Assembly: GCA_017480115.1 (NCBI GenBank)
Contig: JAFVBH010000055.1
Span: 1-60,836, forward strand
Direction: 5' to 3'
Origin: Clostridia bacterium
GTDB taxonomy: Bacteria; Bacillota; Clostridia; Oscillospirales; Acutalibacteraceae
Length of the DNA: 60,836 bases
Each line of letters starts with the position of its first letter. Positions within the stretch are counted from its first letter, which is position 1. The notes under the pieces were generated by a model. That model had not been told where the DNA came from and searched no databases. It saw only the letters and a program-made list of their open reading frames with translations. Of the stretch, positions 52,651-60,836 are shown in pieces. Position numbers and translations under genes: made by a program.

Positions 52651-53783
52651 TGACATTCCGTCAAAATCTCATAAATTTCATCTGCGGTCAGTCTTTTGCA
52701 GCAGCCGGGGGTAATGACGGTACTCTGCGCAATCGCACGGAAATCCGTATCAGTGGGGATGTTCATTTCCGAGAACGTTGTCGGCAGTCCGATTTCTTTG
52801 ATAAAATCCGCAAGGGCGTCAACGCCCTCTTCCGCTGTGTTTTTACCCCAGACGTTTTTTGCGAAACGTGCGAACCGTTCGGGGGCGGACTTATAAATAT
52901 GACGGTACAATACCGGATGAATCACGGCGAGCCCCTGTCCGTGGTTGCAGTCGGTATACGCGCCGAGCTGGTGCTCGATCATATGGCACTGGAAATCCGT
53001 GACCTTGCCGATTTTCAAAATGCCGTTCTCCGCCATGGCGGACGCCCAGATCAGTTCGCTGCGGGCGTATTTGTCGGCAGGGTCTTTGACCGTTTCGCGG
53101 ATATGGCGAATAACGCTTTTCATGATCGTCTCATTGATTTCGTCGGATAGGTTATTCGCGCCGCCCATGCCGAAATAGGTCTCCATGCAGTGGGATAGCG
53201 TATCGAACGAACCGGAAATGACCTGCTTCATCGGCATCGTCATGGTGTATACCGGGTCGAGCGCCGCAAAAGAGGCGAATGCGCCCCAAAGCGCGGCTTT
53301 CTGCATTTTATCCTCATTGGTAATAACCGCGCCGTTATTCATTTCCGCGCCGGTGCCGAACGCTGTGACGATCGCGCCCATGGGAATAAACGCCGTCGGC
53401 GCGCCGTGTTTTGCATATTCCAGCTCCCAGATATCCTCATCCAACAGCGCTTGCGCAGAGATGATCTTACAGCAGTCGATAACGGAACCGCCGCCCACGG
53501 CAAGAATAAAATCCACATGTTTTTCTCTTGCCAGCGCCGCGCCCTCCTGCACCTTTGCATAGGTGGGGTTGGACATGATACCGCTGAATTCCACAATCTC
53601 TTTCCCGGCAATCTTTAATATTTCAATCAGCTCGTCATAGATACCGTATTTCTTAATGGATCCGCCGCCGTAGGCGAGCATAACGGTCCCGCCGACCTTG
53701 GCAAGCTCGGACGGCAGATTTTTTGCCGCGGTCCCTTCGCCGAAATAAACCGTGACGGGATATTGATAGGTAAATGCGTTCAT
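52647..53783 (-). CDS. iron-containing alcohol dehydrogenase (YqhD/BdhA-like)
   Basis: This 378-residue NADPH-type butanol/aldehyde reductase has VMLAYGGGSIKKYGIYDEL near 34, AVGGGSVIDCCKIISA near 92 and metal-ligand His in SFDTLSHCMETYF, DFQCHMIEHQLGAYTDCNHGQGLA (near 190-280). YqhD-type enzymes reduce a broad set of toxic aldehydes, which suits the neighbouring aldo/keto reductase. It is coupled to the downstream hydrolase gene by overlap. Confidence 0.93.
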   Translation of the reverse strand: MNAFTYQYPVTVYFGEGTAAKNLPSELAKVGGTVMLAYGGGSIKKYGIYDELIEILKIAGKEIVEFSGIMSNPTYAKVQEGAALAREKHVDFILAVGGGSVIDCCKIISAQALLDEDIWELEYAKHGAPTAFIPMGAIVTAFGTGAEMNNGAVITNEDKMQKAALWGAFASFAALDPVYTMTMPMKQVISGSFDTLSHCMETYFGMGGANNLSDEINETIMKSVIRHIRETVKDPADKYARSELIWASAMAENGILKIGKVTDFQCHMIEHQLGAYTDCNHGQGLAVIHPVLYRHIYKSAPERFARFAKNVWGKNTAEEGVDALADFIKEIGLPTTFSEMNIPTDTDFRAIAQSTVITPGCCKRLTADEIYEILTECQ

Positions 53784-53801
53784 CTATTATTCGTCTCCTT
53801 T

Positions 53802-54491
53802 TTAGTAGCCGAGTCCGTTCAGCCACGCTTTCACGTCGTTTTCCGCGTTATCTGCGCGACTGCCGCTGACATTGAAGCCGTCCGATATAGTGGCGTTCGG
53901 CTCAAGTTCCGCGATAGTCGCATAGGTGCCGCCGTTACCGGAGCCTGCGTGGGTGTTAAAGGGAATGATCGTTTTGCCGCTGAAATCATAGGTATCAAAA
54001 AACGTGTACATGACCATCGGCAGCGTGTACCACCAGATGGGATACCCAACAAAGATCACGTCGTAACCCTCGGGATTTACCTCCAAAGGCAGAAACGCGG
54101 GGCGTTCGTCGCTGTCGCGTTCGGTCTTTGCCTGATCGGCGGCGCCGTTGTAATCCTCCGGGTAATCTTCTTCCGGCGTGATTTTTGCAAGATCGCCGCC
54201 CACTGCATCGTGAATGTACTGCGCCAGCAATTCCGTCGACGCCGTCGCGCCGAATTTTGGCGTTGCGGAAGAGACCACATCCACATTGGCGGTGTTCGCG
54301 GAACTGAAATAGATCACAAGGATCTTCTGCTCCGCATTTGATACAGGCGCATCGGTCTCGCCCTCTGTATTGACGTTCTCAATCGGGGCAACGCTTTCGG
54401 ACGGTTCTTCCGTATTCGTTTTATTTCTCGCGCAGGCTGCAAAGGAAAGCAGAATCGCGCATGTCAACAAAACTGCAATGATTTTTTGCAT
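53802..54491 (-). CDS. lipoprotein flavodoxin
   Basis: This 229-residue membrane-anchored flavodoxin has a lipoprotein signal (LLTCAILLSFAAC) and an acidic linker to residue 55. The flavodoxin domain carries LVIYFSSANTANVD, FVGYPIWWYTLPMVMYTFFDTYDFSG and a GSGNGGTYATI loop. Being outside the membrane it may receive electrons from a membrane protein such as the DUF4405 product (inference). ATG 54491 has AGAGGT eight bases upstream; ATG 54497 is too close to it. Confidence 0.9.
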   Translation of the reverse strand: MQKIIAVLLTCAILLSFAACARNKTNTEEPSESVAPIENVNTEGETDAPVSNAEQKILVIYFSSANTANVDVVSSATPKFGATASTELLAQYIHDAVGGDLAKITPEEDYPEDYNGAADQAKTERDSDERPAFLPLEVNPEGYDVIFVGYPIWWYTLPMVMYTFFDTYDFSGKTIIPFNTHAGSGNGGTYATIAELEPNATISDGFNVSGSRADNAENDVKAWLNGLGY

Positions 54492-54503
54492 TGTCATGAC
54501 CTC

Positions 54504-55370
<867 letters not shown>

Positions 55371-55400
55371 TTATGATACTTGATTTTTGCTTACGGGTAT

Positions 55401-55430
55401 ATTATACTGAAGACAAACGAAAATGTACAA
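55401..55430 (-). promoter_or_regulatory. promoter of the redox operon
   Basis: On the minus strand TTGTAC (55430-55425) and TATAAT (55406-55401) are 18 bases apart. The divergent LysR gene starts 55 bases beyond, so LysR binding sites should lie in 55375-55480. Confidence 0.6.
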
Positions 55431-55484
55431 TGCCTGTTTTACATAGCGCCATAACTGATATTTATACTGAAAGGTCAAAAAAAC

Positions 55485-56327
55485 ATGATCGAGATCTATT
55501 TATTGGAGCAGTTGGCGGCTTTTGCCGAATTCGGCACCTTGTCCGCTGCCGCGGAGCATTTACATATTACCCAACCGGCGCTGAGCCGCTCCATGCAGAA
55601 ATTGGAGGACGCGCTGGGTGTGCAGTTGTTTGAACGGGGCAAAAACAAAATATCCCTGAACGATACCGGCAGACTTGCCGCCGATTACGCGCAGAGGATA
55701 TTGCAGGATGAAAATGATATGATTCGTCGGGTCAAGGCTTTTGACCGAAGCTGCCGGACGCTGTTTGTCGGGGCATGCGCGCCCGGACCGCTGATGGAAT
55801 TTTTACCGATCCTGTCGGGACTTTATTCGGATATGACCTTATCCTCCGAATTAAAATCGGAGGAAGAACTGCTTCGCGGGCTGGAAAATGACAATTATCA
55901 GATCATCATTTTATCAAAACCGACGGGGACAGCGGGATTTTATTGCGTTCCCTGCGGCAGTGAGCGGCTGTATCTTTCCGTGATGCCCGCTCATCCCGCG
56001 GCAGGCTATCGGGAGATCCCGTTTTCCGCGGTCAACGGCGAGACGTTTCTGATGGTATCCGAGGTCGGTATCTGGAAGCAGATCGTAACGCAGAATATGC
56101 CCGATTCCAAATTTATTTTGCAGGACAGCACGGAAAGTCTGATGGAACTGACGAATTACTCCACGCTGCCGTCCTTTGCCACGGATCTTGTGCGGCGCGT
56201 GCGCGGTTATTCATCGAACCGCGTGCTGATCCCGTTTTCGGACGGTTCGGCAACCGTTCACTATTATTGCGTCTGCAAAGAAGCCAATCGCGAGAAATAC
56301 AGACGCTGGTTTGATCGTTTACGGTAA
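55485..56327 (+). CDS. LysR-family transcriptional regulator
   Basis: This 280-residue regulator has an N-terminal winged helix (LAAFAEFGTLSAAAEHLHITQPALSRSMQKLEDALGVQLF, cut here to its recognised core) and a C-terminal periplasmic-binding-like effector domain. It is divergent from the aldo/keto reductase operon and is probably its regulator. AAAGGTC precedes the ATG. The effector is unknown; carbonyl or electrophile stress is suggested by the target genes. Confidence 0.92.
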   Translation: MIEIYLLEQLAAFAEFGTLSAAAEHLHITQPALSRSMQKLEDALGVQLFERGKNKISLNDTGRLAADYAQRILQDENDMIRRVKAFDRSCRTLFVGACAPGPLMEFLPILSGLYSDMTLSSELKSEEELLRGLENDNYQIIILSKPTGTAGFYCVPCGSERLYLSVMPAHPAAGYREIPFSAVNGETFLMVSEVGIWKQIVTQNMPDSKFILQDSTESLMELTNYSTLPSFATDLVRRVRGYSSNRVLIPFSDGSATVHYYCVCKEANREKYRRWFDRLR

Positions 56328-56439
56328 TCATTGCGCATTTATGCACATTTTTCAAATTGAAAAGAAAATTCGGGTGAATGAATCATGTTTACAGATGTTT
56401 TATATTCAGCAAAAAATAATGACGAGGAAATATCAAGAT

Positions 56440-57195
56440 TTATTTGTTATATTCCCTCGGTGTTGTGACGTAATAGTCCCGAAACGCTTTAAAGAAATTG
56501 CTGCGGTCGGCGTAGCCGAGCATGGCGGAGATATCCTCCACCGAAAGCTCCGTGCCCTGCAGTAGCATTACGGTCCGTTCCATGCGCATTTGAAGCAATA
56601 TCTCTGAAAATGATTTTCCCGTATCTTTTCGCAGTAAATTTGAAATATAATTCGGATGGTACGAAAAATGGTTTGCAAGTGCGGAAAGTGTGACGGAGTC
56701 TGTATGCGATCCCATATACCGCATGATTTTTTTCGCTGTTGTTCCGCCCGTTTCCTGCGGGAAAAGCTCCCTGTAACGCCGCGCAATGTGCAGTAGCAGG
56801 ACGCTGACCAGCGGCTTTAACACCGTCTGTGTATCTTCCTGACGGTGGGCGTATTCCATAACCATTGTTTCGAGCAGCGATCTTACCGGCGATTCCCTTT
56901 GAAAAGAGAAGTGAAGAAAATCCTCCGACAATGCGTTTTGCTGCGGATCGAGAAAAAAGCGGAAGATCGTCGGGTCGGAAGCGACCACGGGTAAAAAATC
57001 CCGGTAAAACATTTGCTTTTGAATCAGTACGCCGATCACCACGGCGTGATCGTCCGCATTCTGCCGCAAGCCATAGCCGGTGAAGGGCTGTCCGATATAG
57101 CATTCTCCCTCTTTGATTTTGATGACGTGCCCCTTCGTTTCGGTCTCCGCCTCGTAGTCGCAGTGGTAGGCGTAATTGAAAAAGAACCCATCATA
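56440..57195 (-). pseudogene. AraC-family regulator, 5' end missing
   Basis: The C-terminal part is intact, with two helix-turn-helix motifs (VTLSALANHFSYHPNYISNLLRK, ELSVEDISAMLGYADRSNFFKAF). The frame stays open upstream of the only possible start (TTG 57069) for some 60 codons and still reads as cupin-type sensing domain (GHVIKIKEGECYIGQPF). It then runs into the promoter of the acetyltransferase gene at 57204-57232 without an ATG or GTG. The N-terminal third is therefore deleted and the gene is likely non-functional. Confidence 0.7.
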
Positions 57196-57203
57196 TGGAT
57201 CAT

Positions 57204-57232
57204 TTGCACAGTGTTTTTGATTGTGATATACT
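57204..57232 (+). promoter_or_regulatory. promoter of the acetyltransferase-SDR operon
   Basis: TTGCAC (57204-57209) and TATACT (57227-57232) are 17 bases apart, 41 bases before the start codon. Confidence 0.7.
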
Positions 57233-57272
57233 TGATAAAACGAAAAAAATTATACGGAGAGGATAAAACGAT

Positions 57273-57842
57273 ATGACAGAGCTTGAAAAACTGGAAGCGG
57301 GGTTGGAATATTCCTTTTGGGATAAAGAAGTCAATGCACGAAAACAACACGCAATGAAGGAAACGGCGAAGCTAAACGCCATCGATCCGGTAGATGAAGC
57401 CGCGATCGCGGAGCAGCTACATAAGCTCTTTGGCTCCTGCGGCAGCGATCCGTGGACGGGACCGGGCTTTCAATGCGATTACGGCTTGAATATTCACGTG
57501 GGAGACCGTTTTCTTGCCAATTACAACGTCACGATCCTTGATATTGCGCCCGTGACAATGGGAAACGATGTGATGATCGGACCCGGCACATGCATTATTA
57601 CCGTCAATCATCCGCTCTCGCCCAAGGGCAGGCGAAATCATCTTGGCATTGCGAAGCCCATTAAAATCGGCAACGACGTGTGGATCGGCGCGAACTGCAC
57701 CATTCTGCCGGGCGTGAATATAGGGAATAACGTGGTAGTCGCTGCGGGTGCGGTTGTGACAAAGAACGTGCCGGACAACTGCGTGATCGGCGGCGTTCCG
57801 GCAAAAAAGATAAAAGATATTGAAAATGACGCGGAGGACTAA
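57273..57842 (+). CDS. maltose/galactoside O-acetyltransferase (LacA/Maa family)
   Basis: This 189-residue left-handed beta-helix acetyltransferase uses acetyl-CoA. It has the N-terminal Mac domain ([20 protein letters not shown]), [25 protein letters not shown], the catalytic His in ITVNHPLSP near 111 and hexapeptide repeats [20 protein letters not shown]. The acceptor sugar is not known. GGAGAGGAT precedes the ATG. Two SDR genes follow closely. Confidence 0.92.
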   Translation: MTELEKLEAGLEYSFWDKEVNARKQHAMKETAKLNAIDPVDEAAIAEQLHKLFGSCGSDPWTGPGFQCDYGLNIHVGDRFLANYNVTILDIAPVTMGNDVMIGPGTCIITVNHPLSPKGRRNHLGIAKPIKIGNDVWIGANCTILPGVNIGNNVVVAAGAVVTKNVPDNCVIGGVPAKKIKDIENDAED

Positions 57843-57845
57843 GGT

Positions 57846-58550
57846 ATGAACAAGCTGAAAGGAAAAACCGCGATTATTACAGGCGCAAGCTCTGGTATCG
57901 GCAGAGCCGCCGCGTATGCGCTGGCGTCGGAGGGCTGCGATCTCGTTTTAACCGCCCGTAGAGAGGAGCGACTGAAAGAGGTCAAGGCAAAATGCGAAGC
58001 CATGGGCGTTCGCGCTGTTTATTACGTCGGTGACTGCCGTTTGGAGCAGACTGCAATTGATACCGTTCAGCTTGCCGTAAAAGAGTTTGGTAAGGTAGAC
58101 ATACTAATCAACAACGCAGGCATCGGAAAACTCATCACTCTTGCCGATTCCACGGCGGAGGATTACCGTGAGATCATGGACACCAACGTGTTTTCATCCT
58201 TTATGTTCTCCAAATACGCCGCTGCGGATATGCTGAAACGGGGCGAGGGGCGTATAATATTTGTCTCATCTGTTACCGGACACATCGGTCACGCGGACGA
58301 AACCATTTACACTATGACGAAATTCGCGCAGCGTGGACTGTCTCAAGCCATTGACCGGGAGCTTGGGCACAAGGGCATTCAAACCTGCGTGATGTGTCCA
58401 AGCGCTACAAAAACGGAATTTGAGGTCGGCTTCGGCAGAACGGCGGAAGGCGTTGCGGCGTCGAATTGGGAAACCGCCGAGGATGTGGCGGAGGGAATCT
58501 TATACGCCTGCGTCGCAAAAAACACCGTGTGGGAAGTCAGAATGCGATAA
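57846..58550 (+). CDS. short-chain dehydrogenase/reductase
   Basis: This 234-residue classical SDR has the cofactor motif TGASSGIGRAAAYAL, NNAG near 93, catalytic Ser in VSSVTGHIG and YTMTKFAQ (YxxxK) near 156. Arg residues after the glycine motif suggest NADP. It starts three bases after the acetyltransferase stop. The substrate is unknown. Confidence 0.93.
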   Translation: MNKLKGKTAIITGASSGIGRAAAYALASEGCDLVLTARREERLKEVKAKCEAMGVRAVYYVGDCRLEQTAIDTVQLAVKEFGKVDILINNAGIGKLITLADSTAEDYREIMDTNVFSSFMFSKYAAADMLKRGEGRIIFVSSVTGHIGHADETIYTMTKFAQRGLSQAIDRELGHKGIQTCVMCPSATKTEFEVGFGRTAEGVAASNWETAEDVAEGILYACVAKNTVWEVRMR

Positions 58551-58560
58551 GGAGCGAGCC

Positions 58561-59265
58561 ATGTTCAAAGAAAAGATTGCCGTCGTCACAGGCGGCGCAA
58601 ACGGAATCGGAAAGTGCATTACCGAGGAATTCCGGAAAAACGGAACAATCGTCGCTGTGATTGACAAAGCACCGGGAGATCACTTTGTGGGCGATATCTC
58701 CGAGAAATCTGTTTTGGAGGCTTTCACCGAGGAAGTGATACGGAAATATGGGCATATAGATTTTCTCATAAACAACGCCCTGCCTCTGATGAAAGGGATC
58801 GACAAATGTTCCTATGAAGAATTTGAATACGCAATGGCAGTGGGCGTCACAGCGCCGTTCTATCTTTCAAAACTGTTTGCGCCGCATTTTCGTGCGGGAG
58901 GCTCGATTATCAATATCTCATCCTCCCGCGACCGCATGAGCCAGCCGCAGACCGAGAGCTATACAGCGGCAAAGGGCGGCATCGCCGCGCTTACGCACGC
59001 CCTCGCTGTGAGCCTTGCCGGGAAAGTGCGCGTCAATTCCATATCACCCGGTTGGATCGACACATCCTACCGTGTTTACGAAGGTCCCGACGCCATTCAG
59101 CAGCCTGTCGGCAGAGTGGGAAATCCATTGGATATCGCAAATGCGGTTCTGTTTCTCTGTTCCGACAAGGCCGGCTTCATCACAGGCGAAAACATCTGTA
59201 TTGACGGCGGAATGACCAAGTTGCTGATTTACCACGGTGATCATGGGTGGTCGTTGAATACATAA
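58561..59265 (+). CDS. short-chain dehydrogenase/reductase
   Basis: This 234-residue classical SDR has VTGGANGIGKCI, a short NNA motif (LINNALPL), catalytic Ser in ISSSRDRMS and YTAAKGG near 143. The C-terminal GFITGENICIDGGMT is typical. Asp in the VIDKAPGD turn suggests NAD preference. AAGGAGCGAG fixes ATG 58561; the longer frame overlapping the preceding gene is not used. It ends the operon before a hairpin terminator. Confidence 0.93.
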   Translation: MFKEKIAVVTGGANGIGKCITEEFRKNGTIVAVIDKAPGDHFVGDISEKSVLEAFTEEVIRKYGHIDFLINNALPLMKGIDKCSYEEFEYAMAVGVTAPFYLSKLFAPHFRAGGSIINISSSRDRMSQPQTESYTAAKGGIAALTHALAVSLAGKVRVNSISPGWIDTSYRVYEGPDAIQQPVGRVGNPLDIANAVLFLCSDKAGFITGENICIDGGMTKLLIYHGDHGWSLNT

Positions 59266-59274
59266 ATGCGATGG

Positions 59275-59304
59275 CGGCAGGGAGAATCTATATTCTCTCT
59301 GCCA
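59275..59304 (+). terminator. terminator after the SDR operon
   Basis: GGCAGGGAGAA and TTCTCTCTGCC form an 11-bp stem with a six-base loop ten bases after the stop codon. No strong T run follows. Confidence 0.6.
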
Positions 59305-59760
59305 CCAACATATTACTTGTTCATTTTCATATGATTAAAATAAAGCCGTATTGCTTAGACAAAGATTAATTCCGCGTTTACGATTTCTTTTGCACGTTCC
59401 AAGATGTTATTCATACGCTGAAAAATCCAAAGCATTTGATTTTTTTCTTTCAGCGTTTTGGTGTAAAGCACCTATCCCGGCACCGTAAAAAATCGCGGAT
59501 TACCGCCGATATTTCGGGTTACGGCGCCTGTCATAGGCGCCAAGGGGCTTTTTACGGCGCCTATCAATTTCGGAAGGCGAAATCCCGAAAAACCGCGGAC
59601 GGTCAGCGTCGCCGGGCGATGCGAAGCGAGACGGCAGCCATTCTACGGCGCCGACTCTTATACCTGCTATAATATCAACCGTAGATATTCCGTGCATAAT
59701 TAATGGATATCTATGCAGGAGAGCCTGATCTTCTATTCTCCGTGAAACGGTATTTTCCAC
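59305..59760. other. gene-free region with nested inverted repeats
   Basis: There is no convincing gene. Between 59503 and 59596 TTTCGGG/CCCGAAA arms enclose GGCGCCT/AGGCGCC (with a GTCAT loop) and a second GGCGCCTAT word. It could be a structured transcript or a decayed element next to the IS110 copy. Confidence 0.4.
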
Positions 59761-59832
59761 AAGCAGTTTGATCGGCTCTCCGTATCTTCGTTATCCTGTT
59801 CAGGCTTGCCTGAATGTGATATACTACCCATA

Positions 59833-59999
59833 TCGGACAGAGGTTACTCTTCTATATTCCCTGTGACGAACGTTCACTTGAAGCAGTTTGAGACCTCTGC
59901 CTTATGGCAATTCATTTATGAGCCGGATGTCGAAGCAGATTTGCTTTCCTCTCATGTCCAAGCAGGTTGTGAGCCATAAGGAGCCGGGGTTCTGTCCGA
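59833..59999 (+). ncRNA. candidate IS110 bridge RNA
   Basis: TCGGACAGA (59833-59841) can close over 158 bases with TCTGTCCGA (59991-59999). Inside, CAGAGGT (59838-59844) pairs with ACCTCTG (59893-59899), giving a 5' stem-loop. CCTTATGGC (59900-59908) pairs with GCCATAAGG (59973-59981), enclosing ATGAG/CTCAT and AAGCA/TGCTT stems. The word AAGCAG recurs at 59881, 59933 and 59960, and AAGCAGTTTGA also occurs upstream at 59761. A TATACT box at 59819 could be its -10. Size and place match known IS110 bridge RNAs. Confidence 0.6.
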
Positions 60000-60021
60000 C
60001 CAAATCAAAGGAGGTTTTCTC

Positions 60022-60836
60022 ATGTTCATTGTTGGTGTGGATATCGCCAAACGCAGTCATGAGGCAGTCGTCATTGACGATGCCGGCAGCATTGTCAGAA
60101 AAGCATTCAACTTCAAAAACGATTTCAACGGATTCTCAAAGCTGATCTCCGAGCTTAATCGCATCAGCAGTCAACCGGAAGATTTCATCATCGGCATGGA
60201 ATCCACAGCCCATTATTGGCTCGCACTGTACTCTCATCTGCGCAAAGCCGGATATGCCGTTCATGTTCTCAATCCTATACAGTCGAATGCTCTGCGCGGC
60301 ATGTATATCCGACAGGTAAAGAATGACGAACACGATTCTTTTATTATTGCGGAAGTCATTCGCTTCGGCAGATATACCGAAGGCGGTATGCCGCCGTCAG
60401 AACTGTATGAGCTGCGGGAGCTTTGCAGAGCCAGATCGTTTATCGTAGACATGACCGCTGATCTCAAGCGCAAGGTCATCGCTTTGCTTGACCAGGTATT
60501 TCCCGAATACGAAACTGTTTTCTCGGATATCTTCGGCGCGACGTCATCTGAATTACTGCGTCATTGTTCTACGCCGGAGGAGATACTTGCAATAGATACC
60601 GAGAAACTGACAGAGATCATCGAGATACCAAGCAGAAAACGATTCGGCACACAGAAAGCGGCACAGATCAAAGATGTCGCGGAAAACTCTTTCGGTATCG
60701 TCATGGAATTCGGCAGCATGAGCCTTTTGATCAAACAGTATATGGAACATATCCGATACTCGGAAACGCAGATTATGACAATAGAAGAAAAGATCGCGGA
60801 GCTCTATTCTCATTTTGACACTTACCTTACAACCAT
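60022..60836 (+). CDS. IS110-family transposase (partial at window end)
   Basis: These are the first 271 codons of a DEDD recombinase. The N-terminal RuvC-like domain has Asp in FIVGVDIAKRSHE, Glu in GMESTAHYWLALYSHLRK (near 63) and Asp residues in VKNDEHDSFIIAEVIRFG (near 101-105). The helical part that follows contains ELRELCRARSFIVDMTADLKR. The C-terminal transposase_20 domain with its Ser lies beyond the window. AAGGAGG precedes the ATG. It uses an RNA guide for target choice in characterised relatives. Confidence 0.93.
   Translation, partial: MFIVGVDIAKRSHEAVVIDDAGSIVRKAFNFKNDFNGFSKLISELNRISSQPEDFIIGMESTAHYWLALYSHLRKAGYAVHVLNPIQSNALRGMYIRQVKNDEHDSFIIAEVIRFGRYTEGGMPPSELYELRELCRARSFIVDMTADLKRKVIALLDQVFPEYETVFSDIFGATSSELLRHCSTPEEILAIDTEKLTEIIEIPSRKRFGTQKAAQIKDVAENSFGIVMEFGSMSLLIKQYMEHIRYSETQIMTIEEKIAELYSHFDTYLTT

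Larger units (their letters stand above)
59761..60836 (+). mobile_element. IS110-family insertion sequence, left part (cut by window end)
   Basis: It consists of a non-coding left region of about 260 bases followed by an IS110-type recombinase gene open to the window edge. IS110 elements have no long terminal inverted repeats and carry their bridge RNA in the upstream non-coding end, so the left boundary is only approximate; 59761 marks the first AAGCAGTTTGA word. Confidence 0.7.

Noticed and set aside
59436..59672. 78-codon plus-strand frame in the gap before IS110
   Set aside because: Lies over inverted repeats, Arg-rich, without a ribosome site.

Overview
The window looks like chromosome of a gut-type clostridium (Firmicutes, probably Oscillospiraceae/Ruminococcaceae). 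The coding DNA is GC-rich and AT-poor at third positions, ribosome sites are strong GGAGG types, and promoters are TTGACA/TATAAT-like. A secreted dockerin protein, glycan-degrading enzymes, a YfhO-type protein and many small flavin/ferredoxin proteins fit that group. This assignment is inference from gene content, not from a marker gene.

Layout. 1-6.5 kb: housekeeping genes (RluA-type pseudouridine synthase, iron alcohol dehydrogenase, metallophosphoesterase), a D,D-carboxypeptidase homologue that has lost its catalytic residues, and a DUF2079 membrane protein. 6.6-12.4 kb: a truncated and an intact tRNA-Leu, then a decayed integrative mobilizable element on the minus strand (integrase, excisionase, ParB-like protein, MobV relaxase). 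Its far end is broken and fused in frame to a host quinone-oxidoreductase fragment. 12.4-15.5 kb: an ACGX-repeat RiPP locus (7-Cys repeat peptide, radical SAM/SPASM maturase, FMN/ferredoxin protein, truncated oxidoreductase) with a divergent HxlR regulator. 15.6-16.3 kb: an IS200 element. 16.4-19.4 kb: flavin and nitro reductases. 19.6-30.7 kb: a dockerin protein, then a cell-surface sugar cluster (rfbF-rfbG-rfbH, a TPP enzyme resembling YerE, a sugar reductase/epimerase, GT2, YfhO) consistent with a branched CDP-3,6-dideoxyhexose. 30.7-37.3 kb: uxaC, an unknown gene, guaB and a large (alpha/alpha)6 glycosidase. 37.4-37.8 kb: a truncated and an intact tRNA-Ser(CGA). 38.2-45.1 kb: an AraC regulator divergent from a three-gene glycan-degradation operon (beta-helix GH, GH31, GH29). 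45.5-55.4 kb: a twelve-gene minus-strand operon of redox enzymes, flavodoxins and hydrolases, with a divergent LysR gene. 55.5-60.8 kb: LysR, a 5'-truncated AraC pseudogene, an acetyltransferase plus two SDRs, and the left part of an IS110 element with a probable bridge RNA.

The most interesting items are the ACGX RiPP locus; two three-segment leader sequences (anti-anti-SD / anti-SD / SD) in front of xis and parB of the mobile element; the IS110 upstream RNA with long-range pairing and repeated guide-like words; the branched dideoxy-sugar cluster in what looks like a Gram-positive; the pseudo-carboxypeptidase; and two independent loci where a tRNA broken just after its anticodon loop lies between a consensus promoter and an intact isoacceptor. 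A family of small intergenic inverted-repeat elements with ATTCATT-type termini recurs at least three times.
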